Source: Oscillospiraceae bacterium (lineage in GTDB: Bacteria; Bacillota; Clostridia; Oscillospirales; Acutalibacteraceae). Taken from it: a stretch of DNA of 6,152 nt. Both the position numbers and the translations under genes were made by a program. The DNA is taken from contig CADBOL010000227.1 of NCBI GenBank assembly GCA_902796295.1, positions 1 to 6,152 of the forward strand. The letters run 5' to 3'. A model generated the notes under the pieces. It saw only the letters and a program-made list of their open reading frames with translations, did not search any database and was not told where the DNA came from. Below are positions 1 through 5,920 of the stretch, piece by piece (positions within the stretch are counted from its first letter, which is position 1; the number at the start of each line of letters is the position of its first letter).

Positions 1-1724
1 CAAATATCTGGAATACCGGTGCACAGATTGTAAACTGGGTTGTTGAGAAGCTGATAAATCCCGTTATTGACTTCGTTCAGAGATTTGTCAATACGTTTAC
101 CGGCGGAACAGTAACAGACGAGAACTCGTGGATGATTGCCTGGCGTGCGGATACTCAGAATAAATCGTTGTATCCGACAAAAGTCCAGCAGGGATTCTGG
201 AACAACCTGATTCTGAGAGACTCGGTAGGTCTTGACCGTTACGGCGCGACTTACGCCATCAAGAAGAGATCTGAGGCGATTGCATACAAGAAATATAACG
301 CCGGACTCAGTCTGGATAACGATGCCGAGCCGTATAACAAGAATGCTCTGGGCAGAGCCCACATGTTTAACTATCTTTATAACGGGTATCGCAGTCAAGG
401 CGATTTCGGTGATTTCAATGTTGCCGAAGATGACAAATTCATTATTCCTGAAGGCACTGAGGGCAGAAATAAATATGATTTGTCAATATCTCACTTTATA
501 GAGAATGATTATTCGATTGCCTGGGTACCCGGTACTGCCGATGTTTACGGCAGAGGCAGCGACGGCAAGGTAGGTCACCTTAATGAGAAGGGTGAAATGG
601 TTTATGAGGGCCAGCCAATACTGAATGAAGACGGTAATATAACGGCTGACTTTGACAGGTATACACAGGGCTTCACCGATTATACAATCGCAAGATATAT
701 TAACCCCAATAATACCACTCAGCTCTTCCCGTCGGCTACAACATTCAGACAGATTTACAGAGAAAACTTTGATAATCTTAAAGCTGATGCTTATTATCAG
801 AAACCGTTCAAGACCGATAAGGTTACTCAGGTTAACGGCGGTAAGATAACAAAGTACCCCTATGATGTCAATATTCAGCAGGATCGTGATGGACGTATTG
901 ACGGTTATCTTCACAACAATGATGATATGAACCAGACTCAGGATATTATGACAACTCACGAGCAGGTCTATCAGTGCAATATGAACGGTGACGATATAAC
1001 TGTATGGTATGCGCTTGCATACGGTGATTTCTGGACAGCAACAAAGGATGCAGACGGAAAGTATACTTACACCGGCAAGAGAAACGATGCTGAAAATGCT
1101 TACTTCCTCTTCAGCCGCGGCAATGTAATCTATACCGGTGCCGGTCACACGAATACATTTACGCTCTTTGAAGCAAAACTCTTTATCAACACTCTTGTTG
1201 TATCTGCTAAATCAGGTTACGCTGATCCGGATATACGTTTCAGAGACAGTATTGACAGCCGTGATGTTCAGTATCTCACAATGATTCCGACAGCATCTGC
1301 AGCAGGTGAAGACAGCGATGATTTTGAGCCGGAAGATTATATCTACTTCAAAATTGAGGATTCTGATGTTGCCTCCGAAGGTGTTGAAATTACGGATAAA
1401 ATTGAGTTCTATCTTCAGGAGACTTCTTCTACCGGAACAATCACCGAGGTTCCTGTTACCGATATCGAGTGGGCTGTTGCAAATACAGATTCCTTCAGTT
1501 CGGATACTTCAGATGTTTATGTTCAGACATTGCTGAAAATGAGTGTTCCCGAATCTATCAAGCAGCAGTTTAACGATAACGAAACACTGACCTCCGTGAA
1601 GCTCTATGCCAGAGTTGTTAAGACGGTCAAAGAAGGCGGCGTAGAAACAGAGGATAGCCCGTATACGAATCCGATTCCGCCTTATATCGAAATCAGAAGA
1701 ATTGACTTCACTAAGCTTGAGTGA
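1..1724 (+). CDS. C-terminal part of a large DUF5057-like protein (5' end outside window)
   Basis: The reading frame is open from base 3 to the stop at 1722-1724, so the gene starts left of the window. The ATG at 132 is internal, since 43 in-frame codons precede it without a stop and no ribosome binding site is evident there. The visible part is 573 residues, acidic and rich in Asp, Asn, Tyr and Thr, with no membrane segment, sorting motif or cell-wall anchor at its C-terminus. Near residues 365-400 the segment YFLFSRGNVIYTGAGHT, followed by EAKLFINTLV, resembles what I recall of DUF5057 proteins of Clostridia. The G-x-G-H-T turn is also like the end of ThuA/class I glutamine-amidotransferase-like folds. 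From about residue 430 a beta-rich region with YIYFKIEDSDV fits the C-terminal part of the same family. Function is unknown; an extracellular or surface role is an inference from composition, because the N-terminus and any signal peptide are not visible. It could instead be a distant relative sharing only the GAGHT fold. Confidence 0.75.
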   Translation, partial: NIWNTGAQIVNWVVEKLINPVIDFVQRFVNTFTGGTVTDENSWMIAWRADTQNKSLYPTKVQQGFWNNLILRDSVGLDRYGATYAIKKRSEAIAYKKYNAGLSLDNDAEPYNKNALGRAHMFNYLYNGYRSQGDFGDFNVAEDDKFIIPEGTEGRNKYDLSISHFIENDYSIAWVPGTADVYGRGSDGKVGHLNEKGEMVYEGQPILNEDGNITADFDRYTQGFTDYTIARYINPNNTTQLFPSATTFRQIYRENFDNLKADAYYQKPFKTDKVTQVNGGKITKYPYDVNIQQDRDGRIDGYLHNNDDMNQTQDIMTTHEQVYQCNMNGDDITVWYALAYGDFWTATKDADGKYTYTGKRNDAENAYFLFSRGNVIYTGAGHTNTFTLFEAKLFINTLVVSAKSGYADPDIRFRDSIDSRDVQYLTMIPTASAAGEDSDDFEPEDYIYFKIEDSDVASEGVEITDKIEFYLQETSSTGTITEVPVTDIEWAVANTDSFSSDTSDVYVQTLLKMSVPESIKQQFNDNETLTSVKLYARVVKTVKEGGVETEDSPYTNPIPPYIEIRRIDFTKLE

Positions 1725-1743
1725 TTTTACGCAAAACCGACAA

Positions 1744-1770
1744 AGCCCGCAAGGCAAAACCTTGCGGGCT
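1744..1770 (+). terminator. Strong hairpin, probable terminator of the DUF5057-like gene
   Basis: A perfect 11-bp stem (agcccgcaagg at 1744-1754 with ccttgcgggct at 1760-1770) encloses a 5-base loop, caaaa. It begins 20 bases after the stop of the upstream gene, the usual place for an intrinsic terminator. The bases after it on the plus strand (gagttatatc) are not a real T-tract. Read on the minus strand, the hairpin is followed by a somewhat better T-rich stretch. The stem is certain; termination on the plus strand is inferred from position. Confidence 0.7.
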
Positions 1771-1849
1771 GAGTTATATCCGTGAAGATTTGTTATATAA
1801 GACTTTTAAATGATTAATACAGACTATTTAAAACAGGATTAATACTTAG

Positions 1850-2965
1850 GTGCCTATGCTTGATTTTGAACTTAAACTCCCTCACTATATTGAACGGATA
1901 AAATCCTCGGGCCTCCCGGTGCTCATTTACGGCATGGGCAACGGGGCGGATAAGGTCATTGATTTATTCCGTGAAAACGGCATTGAAATTCTCGGCATCA
2001 CCGCGAGCGATGATTTCGTAAGGGGGCAGATTTTCAGAGGATTCGCAGTGAAAAAGCTGTCGGATTTTGAAAAGGCCTTCGGAGATTTCATTATCGCTCC
2101 CGCTTTCGGCAGCTGTATTCCGGATGTGATGAATCATATCATTTCGCTGAGTGAAACTCACAGAGTGATTTATCCCTGTGTTCCCGTCGCGGGAGAGGAG
2201 ATTTCGGATGACGGATTTTTCGCGCGTAATGAGGAAAAAATCAACCGGGCCCGCTCGCTTTTTCCGGGTGAGTCAAGGCGGGTTTTTGAAGGATACTATA
2301 ATTTCATTTGTTCCGGTGAGCTGAAATATCTGCTTGATATCACAAGCGAAAAAGAGGAGATTTACAAGAGCTTTCTCCGGCCCGACGGGCGCGGCGCATA
2401 TGTTGATATCGGGGCTTACACGGGTGATACTATAGAGGAGTATCTCTCATTTACAGGCGGTAAATATGATGAGATAATTGCCGTTGAACCCGATGTCAAA
2501 AACATGGCAAAGCTCATAAAAAAGCTTGAGGGATATAAAAATCTCACCTGTGTAAACAAGGTGTGCACCTCATACACAGGTGAGATTGAGTTCGCATCTT
2601 CCGCCGGCAGACAGTCGGCTGTCGGCCCGCGCGGAGAAAAAAGAGAATGTATCACGCTCGATGAAATCTGCGCCGGGAAAGATATATCATATATAAAGAT
2701 TGACGCCGAAGGCGAGGAGATGAATATCCTCAAAGGCGCGGCCGATACCATACGCCGCTGCCGGCCCAGACTGAATATCGCTGTCTATCACAGATTCGCG
2801 GATGCGTTTGAAATCCCGCTGCTGATTAATGAAATGGACAGTTCATACCGGTTTGAAATGCGCCATCATCCCTATATCCCGGCGTGGGATACGAATTTGT
2901 ATGCGGTGAGCATCAGCCTTCCCCTTGAGGGGAAGGGGGACCGCTTGCGGTGGATGAGGTGTTAA
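1850..2965 (+). CDS. FkbM-family SAM-dependent methyltransferase with N-terminal Rossmann-like region
   Basis: The protein has 371 residues if read from the GTG at 1850. An ATG at 1856 is an alternative start two codons later. A cagga motif 11 bases before the GTG favours 1850, while aggtg lies only 3 bases before the ATG; the choice is not secure. Residues ~22-100 look like a nucleotide-binding fold starting with LIYGMGNGA (residues 25-33), as often found ahead of FkbM domains in glycan-modifying enzymes. The methyltransferase domain spans about 180-355: SAM-binding motif I is VDIGAYTGDT (185-194), the acidic ribose-binding end of strand 2 is VEPD (212-215), and the FkbM signature KIDAEGEE is at 283-290. 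FkbM enzymes O-methylate sugars or polyketides; here the substrate is unknown, and a surface glycan is a guess. No other glycan genes are in view. The core ends near NLYAVS (349-354), and the last ~16 residues (SLPLEGKGDRLRWMRC) are encoded by a palindromic repeat, so the original C-terminus seems to have been replaced. No convincing promoter is visible at 1771-1849. Confidence 0.88.
   Translation: MPMLDFELKLPHYIERIKSSGLPVLIYGMGNGADKVIDLFRENGIEILGITASDDFVRGQIFRGFAVKKLSDFEKAFGDFIIAPAFGSCIPDVMNHIISLSETHRVIYPCVPVAGEEISDDGFFARNEEKINRARSLFPGESRRVFEGYYNFICSGELKYLLDITSEKEEIYKSFLRPDGRGAYVDIGAYTGDTIEEYLSFTGGKYDEIIAVEPDVKNMAKLIKKLEGYKNLTCVNKVCTSYTGEIEFASSAGRQSAVGPRGEKRECITLDEICAGKDISYIKIDAEGEEMNILKGAADTIRRCRPRLNIAVYHRFADAFEIPLLINEMDSSYRFEMRHHPYIPAWDTNLYAVSISLPLEGKGDRLRWMRC
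2915..2962. repeat. Palindromic intergenic-type repeat overlapping the methyltransferase 3' end
   Basis: A perfect 8-bp stem (ccttcccc at 2917-2924 with ggggaagg at 2929-2936, loop ttga) is followed directly by a second small palindrome (accg at 2940-2943 with cggt at 2948-2951) and then tggatgaggtg. This arrangement, with its CCTTCCCCTTGAGGGGAAGG core, matches a repeat I recognise as frequent between genes in gut Clostridia genomes. Here it is read through as the last codons of the methyltransferase. The boundaries are approximate because only one full copy lies in the window. Confidence 0.7.
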
Positions 2966-2980
2966 TTCAATCCCCCGCAA
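2945..2980 (+). terminator. Possible terminator-like hairpin spanning the methyltransferase stop codon
   Basis: ttgcggtgga (2945-2954) pairs with tcccccgcaa (2971-2980) at 9 of 10 positions, with a 16-base loop that contains the stop codon (2963-2965). It is followed by tacgcttttc, a weak T-run. It could end methyltransferase transcription, or it may only be part of the repeat structure; it competes with the accg/cggt hairpin inside the repeat. Confidence 0.3.
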
Positions 2981-2993
2981 TACGCTTTTCAAC

Positions 2994-3061
2994 TGTCATT
3001 CCGAACCTTTATGGTGAGGAATCTCCTACAAACGAGATCCCTCGCTTTGCTCGGGATGACA
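2994..3061. repeat. 68-bp nested-palindrome element with inverted ends
   Basis: The ends are imperfect 11-bp inverted repeats, tgtcattccga (2994-3004) and tcgggatgaca (3051-3061), with one mismatch. Inside lies a second inverted pair, gaggaatctc (3016-3025) and gagatccctc (3034-3043), also with one mismatch. Both mismatches would be G-U-type pairs in RNA on one strand. The TGTCATTCCGA...CTCGGGATGACA form resembles a non-coding palindromic repeat that I have seen scattered through many Clostridia and Bacteroidetes genomes. It has no coding capacity, so it is either a non-autonomous mobile element or a REP-like structural repeat. Confidence 0.72.
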
Positions 3062-3119
3062 AGGAATCGACACCATCGGTTACCGGATAAATATAAATCC
3101 ACCGCAATGCTATTCCATC

Positions 3120-3154
3120 ATCTGACATCTATTATCTGAAATCTGATATCTGAT
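3120..3154. repeat. Five tandem 7-bp units (consensus ATCTGAN)
   Basis: Units begin exactly every 7 bases at 3120, 3127, 3134, 3141 and 3148: ATCTGAC, ATCTATT, ATCTGAA, ATCTGAT, ATCTGAT. Only the second unit is degenerate in the first six positions. It lies between two convergent genes and outside any convincing coding frame. A short tandem array of this kind can vary in copy number by replication slippage; no function is evident. Confidence 0.7.
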
Positions 3155-3189
3155 ACAATATGCCGGGCACAATCCTAAATGTGCTAATT

Positions 3190-3232
3190 AATAAAACCAA
3201 CCCTCAAGGTTTCCTGGGAAGCCTTGAGGGTT
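3190..3232 (-). terminator. Intrinsic terminator of the FAD oxidoreductase gene
   Basis: An 11-bp perfect stem (aaccctcaagg at 3199-3209 with ccttgagggtt at 3222-3232) is extended by a G-T pair and a few more pairs inside the loop (ttcc at 3211-3214, ggaa at 3217-3220). On the minus strand it begins 17 bases after the stop codon and is followed by ggttttattaatt, a good T-rich tail. On the plus strand the tail is only ttaataaata, so activity for the convergent methyltransferase transcript would be weaker. Confidence 0.85.
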
Positions 3233-3249
3233 AATAAATATAATCAAAT

Positions 3250-4557
3250 TTAATCCTTATAAAGTTCGTTGATTTTATTCTGCCAGGAGTTCACTCTGCC
3301 CTTATCATATCTTGAGGGAATCTGATTTGCGAGGGCAACGGCTTTTTTGGCTTTTGAAAGAGCTTTGATAACCTCGACAAAATATTTGAATTTGCGTCTG
3401 CCGACCGAGAATTTTGAGAGGATAAAGCCGACGGATGAATATATTCCCTTGCCGAGGACTATATCTTTAAGCTCCGCCTCGGTCAGGAAACCGCCTTCAA
3501 GCAGGAAACGGACCTCATCCGACTTTGAGTTGAAGAGAGCTCTTCTGAGCCCGTCATAATAGAATCTGTCGGCGGCAACCTGCTTGAAATATGTTACCTG
3601 ATATTTCCAGAGTGCCTTTGCGGTATAAGTGTCTGCCTCAACTATCGTGTCGGCGAGAATCTGGCCGCCTCTTATGGAATCCGCGATACCGCAGCCGAGC
3701 ATTGAAGTTGCCATAAATGCGCTGTCACCGACTGCCGCGTAGCCGTCTGCAATCATCTTTGTGAGCGGGAATCTTGCGGGGAGTTTTGCAAACAGACATT
3801 TTTCAAGGTCTTCATAACCAATGAACTGATTTTCGATCCTGAGCTGTCTGAAAAGTGTCTCATACTCAAATCTTGACATCCTGCCGAGCTTTGAAATGAA
3901 AACATCTATCCTGCCGTCCGGCTCGCAGATTACTCTTGAGAGACCGTTCTGGCCCATGAATTTTACAAATATTTTTTTCTTCTGCTTCGGCAGCGGCTGA
4001 TCGGGATAGGTATCAAAGATACCTCTGAAAGCGCTGTAATATTCACTCTCGGCCGGCTCTTTGATGATGTCGAATTCATCGGGAAGAGATCTTTTGAGAG
4101 GGGAGCCGATGCCTGTGGAGTCTATGACAAGGTCACAGTAGATTTTTTCTTTTTCTTTGCCTGCGACGATTCCGCCGATCTTATCGCCTTTTATAATCAA
4201 CTTGCGGCAGGGAGTGTCATATATTATTTTTGCGCCCTTTGCGAGAGCGTCTTTTATCATCTGAGTCTGCAGAAGTCTGCGGTTGACTCTCCAGTTCCTC
4301 TGCTCTTTGGGCACACTGACGGTGATATTATCCTCGGTGAAAGGAGGAACCATTGTAATATCTTCCGTCCTGTAGCTGCCTTCGGGCAGCTTAATGCCGA
4401 GATCGCTGACTACCTTGTAGTCAACATCATCAAACCAGTTGCGCCCGATTTCATCTTCGGACATTTTTTCATAAATTGTAACCTCGTGGCCATTTGCAGC
4501 GAGAGTCTTTGCCGCCTGCAGCCCTCCGAAGCCTGCGCCTGCTATGATAATTTTCAT
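3250..4557 (-). CDS. FAD-dependent oxidoreductase (geranylgeranyl-reductase/monooxygenase superfamily)
   Basis: The protein has 435 residues starting at the ATG at 4557 (minus strand). A longer reading from 4590 adds 11 residues but separates the gene from its clear ribosome binding site; the GxGxxG motif also sits right at the N-terminus with the shorter start. The FAD-binding Rossmann motif is IIIAGAGFGG (residues 3-12), with the ribose-binding acid in IYEK (E30). A conserved-type Arg region is WRVNRR (89-94), DLVIDSTGIGS (142-152) matches the DG-type motif, and GYAAVGDSA (272-280) is the second FAD-contact GD motif, followed by a Gly-rich helix start (MLGCGIADSIRGG). This order is typical of group A flavin monooxygenases and geranylgeranyl reductases. 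There is no transmembrane helix, and the C-terminal ~60 residues are Lys/Arg-rich. The substrate is unknown: reduction of an isoprenoid lipid or hydroxylation of an aromatic are both possible. It stands alone, divergent from tgt, with its own promoter and terminator. Confidence 0.87.
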   Translation of the reverse strand: MKIIIAGAGFGGLQAAKTLAANGHEVTIYEKMSEDEIGRNWFDDVDYKVVSDLGIKLPEGSYRTEDITMVPPFTEDNITVSVPKEQRNWRVNRRLLQTQMIKDALAKGAKIIYDTPCRKLIIKGDKIGGIVAGKEKEKIYCDLVIDSTGIGSPLKRSLPDEFDIIKEPAESEYYSAFRGIFDTYPDQPLPKQKKKIFVKFMGQNGLSRVICEPDGRIDVFISKLGRMSRFEYETLFRQLRIENQFIGYEDLEKCLFAKLPARFPLTKMIADGYAAVGDSAFMATSMLGCGIADSIRGGQILADTIVEADTYTAKALWKYQVTYFKQVAADRFYYDGLRRALFNSKSDEVRFLLEGGFLTEAELKDIVLGKGIYSSVGFILSKFSVGRRKFKYFVEVIKALSKAKKAVALANQIPSRYDKGRVNSWQNKINELYKD

Positions 4558-4564
4558 GTCAAAA

Positions 4565-4571
4565 TCCTTTC
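4565..4571 (-). promoter_or_regulatory. Ribosome binding site fixing the oxidoreductase start
   Basis: On the minus strand GAAAGGA lies 7 bases before the ATG at 4557. It falls inside the longer reading that would begin at 4590, which has no comparable site, and so supports the 435-residue form. Confidence 0.8.
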
Positions 4572-4602
4572 GGGATGATATCGCTTGCATATATACTATT
4601 AT

Positions 4603-4631
4603 ATTATATAAGCTTGTTTCATTTTAGTCAA
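4603..4631 (-). promoter_or_regulatory. Sigma-A promoter of the FAD oxidoreductase gene
   Basis: On the minus strand the -35 box TTGACT (4631-4626) and the -10 box TATAAT (4608-4603) are separated by exactly 17 bases. This matches the consensus at 11 of 12 positions. A second TATAAT overlaps just downstream (4603-4598). Transcription would start near 4597, giving a leader of about 40 bases; this also places the longer potential start at 4590 very close to the transcript end. Confidence 0.82.
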
Positions 4632-4641
4632 GAAAAATTTA

Positions 4642-4670
4642 TTGACTTTAAACAGGCATTATTATAAAAT
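4642..4670 (+). promoter_or_regulatory. Sigma-A promoter of tgt
   Basis: The -35 box TTGACT (4642-4647) and the -10 box TAAAAT (4665-4670) are separated by 17 bases. A TATAAA overlaps two bases to the left with 15-base spacing. The predicted start is near 4677, leaving a leader of about 33 bases. The leader does not show a preQ1 riboswitch pattern. Confidence 0.75.
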
Positions 4671-4709
4671 TATTTAAAAATAAAGCACGGAATGTGTTAA
4701 GGGTATATT

Positions 4710-5840
4710 ATGTACAGATTAATCAAAACCGAAAACAAAGCGCGCAGGGGAGAGTTCGTGACGGTCCACGGAACTTTTCAGACTCCGGCCTTCATGAATG
4801 TCGCCACCTGCGGGGCTATAAAGGGTGCTCTCTCATCGACAGACCTTGAAAATATAGGCTGTCAGGTGATGCTCTCAAATACTTATCATCTTCATGTGAG
4901 ACCGGGAGATAAGCTTATTAAGGAACTCGGCGGTCTTCATAAGTTTACGGGCTGGAGCGGTCCCATCCTTACCGACAGCGGCGGTTTCCAGGTGTTTTCG
5001 CTTGCCTCGCTCAGAAAAATAAAAGAGGAAGGTGTCGCCTTCCAGAGCCACATTGACGGCAGGCATATTTTCATGGGCCCTGAGGAGAGTATGCAGATTC
5101 AGTCAAATCTCGGCTCGACTATTGCGATGGCTTTTGATGAATGCGTTGAAAACCCCGCGGAGTATATGTATGCCGCCTCCTCCTGTGAGAGGACCGTCAG
5201 GTGGCTTGAGCGCTGCAAGGCGGAAATGGAGCGCCTTAATTCCCTGCCGGATACCGTCAATAAAAATCAGCTTCTTTTCGGTATAAACCAGGGCTGCACA
5301 TATGAAGACTTAAGAATTGAGAATATGAAGCAGATTGCCGCCCTCGATCTTGACGGCTACGCGATTGGCGGCCTCGCCGTGGGTGAGCCGAAGGAAGAGA
5401 TGTACAGGATTATCTCGGCGGTTGAGCCTTTTATGCCCCGGGATAAAATCCGCTATCTTATGGGTGTCGGCACTCCCGGGAATATACTTGAAGCTGTTTC
5501 AAGAGGTGTTGACTTATTCGACTGCGTTATGCCGAGCAGAAACGCGAGGCACGGGCATCTTTTCACAAAAGCGGGCATAATAAATCTCAATAACAATAAG
5601 TATGAAAAAGACCCGTCTCCGATAGATGAAACCTGCTCATGCCCCGTGTGCCGCAAGTTTTCGCGCGCCTATATCCGCCATCTTTTCAAGGCGAAAGAAA
5701 TGCTCGCAATGCGTCTTTGCGTTATGCATAATCTTTATTTTTACAATAATCTCATGCAGGAGATAAGAGATGCGCTTGACGCCGGTACTTTCGGCGAGTA
5801 TCACGACAGATATGCGGATTTGCTCGACACGAGAATTTAA
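4710..5840 (+). CDS. tgt: Queuine/preQ1 tRNA-guanine transglycosylase (Tgt)
   Basis: The enzyme exchanges guanine 34 in the anticodon of tRNAs for Asp, Asn, His and Tyr for the base preQ1, the key step of queuosine modification in the cytoplasm. The 376 residues are full length for the family and cover the whole TIM-barrel. Visible motifs are LTDSGGFQVFS with the general acid/base Asp89 (same number as in E. coli), AFDEC (141-145) and GGLAVGEP (220-227) for base recognition, and the nucleophile Asp271 in DCVMPSRNARHG. The zinc site is Cys309, Cys311, Cys314 and His340. The Cys145 and Val224 positions fit a bacterial, preQ1-using enzyme. The start is ATG 4710, with aaggg 6 bases upstream. It is followed 80 bases later by yajC, as in many bacteria, without a hairpin between them, so co-transcription is likely. 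No preQ1 synthesis genes are in view. Confidence 0.98.
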   Translation: MYRLIKTENKARRGEFVTVHGTFQTPAFMNVATCGAIKGALSSTDLENIGCQVMLSNTYHLHVRPGDKLIKELGGLHKFTGWSGPILTDSGGFQVFSLASLRKIKEEGVAFQSHIDGRHIFMGPEESMQIQSNLGSTIAMAFDECVENPAEYMYAASSCERTVRWLERCKAEMERLNSLPDTVNKNQLLFGINQGCTYEDLRIENMKQIAALDLDGYAIGGLAVGEPKEEMYRIISAVEPFMPRDKIRYLMGVGTPGNILEAVSRGVDLFDCVMPSRNARHGHLFTKAGIINLNNNKYEKDPSPIDETCSCPVCRKFSRAYIRHLFKAKEMLAMRLCVMHNLYFYNNLMQEIRDALDAGTFGEYHDRYADLLDTRI

Positions 5841-5863
5841 TCAGCCGATAATCAAAAAAACTA

Positions 5864-5892
5864 TTGCATATTAGTATATTTTATTTTATAAT
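5864..5892 (+). promoter_or_regulatory. Internal sigma-A promoter of yajC
   Basis: TTGCAT (5864-5869) and a perfect TATAAT (5887-5892) are separated by 17 bases in the tgt-yajC gap. The predicted transcription start near 5899 leaves a leader of about 22 bases holding the ribosome binding site. yajC can thus be expressed independently of tgt. Confidence 0.75.
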
Positions 5893-5920
5893 AAAGTATC
5901 ATTGTTTTGGAGGTCACTTA

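Noticed and set aside
483..1148. A 221-codon open frame on the minus strand, hydrophobic in translation
   Set aside because: It lies wholly inside the well-supported plus-strand gene, has no visible ribosome binding site, and its hydrophobicity reflects the Asp/Asn/Tyr-rich codons of the sense strand read in reverse.
1771..1849. Possible promoter for the methyltransferase (TATAT-type sequences near 1794-1801)
   Set aside because: AT-rich hexamers exist, but none has a convincing -35 partner at the right spacing.
2416..2751. A 111-codon open frame on the minus strand within the methyltransferase
   Set aside because: It is antisense to the SAM-binding core with clear family motifs; Ser/Pro/Ile-rich nonsense typical of a shadow frame.
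2915..3154. CRISPR array or insertion sequence in the repeat island
   Set aside because: There are no regularly spaced direct repeats with unique spacers and no transposase frame; the repeats are single palindromes of different kinds plus a 7-bp tandem array.
4558..4590. Eleven extra N-terminal codons for the FAD oxidoreductase
   Set aside because: The strong ribosome binding site lies inside this stretch, and the predicted transcript start near 4597 leaves almost no leader for a start at 4590.
4677..4709. Possible preQ1 riboswitch in the tgt leader
   Set aside because: The leader is only about 33 bases and lacks the G-rich first stem, C-rich partner and A-rich tail expected for a preQ1-I switch.
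5191..5304. The GINQGC segment of Tgt as an unusual active-site variant
   Set aside because: The position after QG varies among bacterial enzymes, and as far as I recall clostridial homologues carry this same form.
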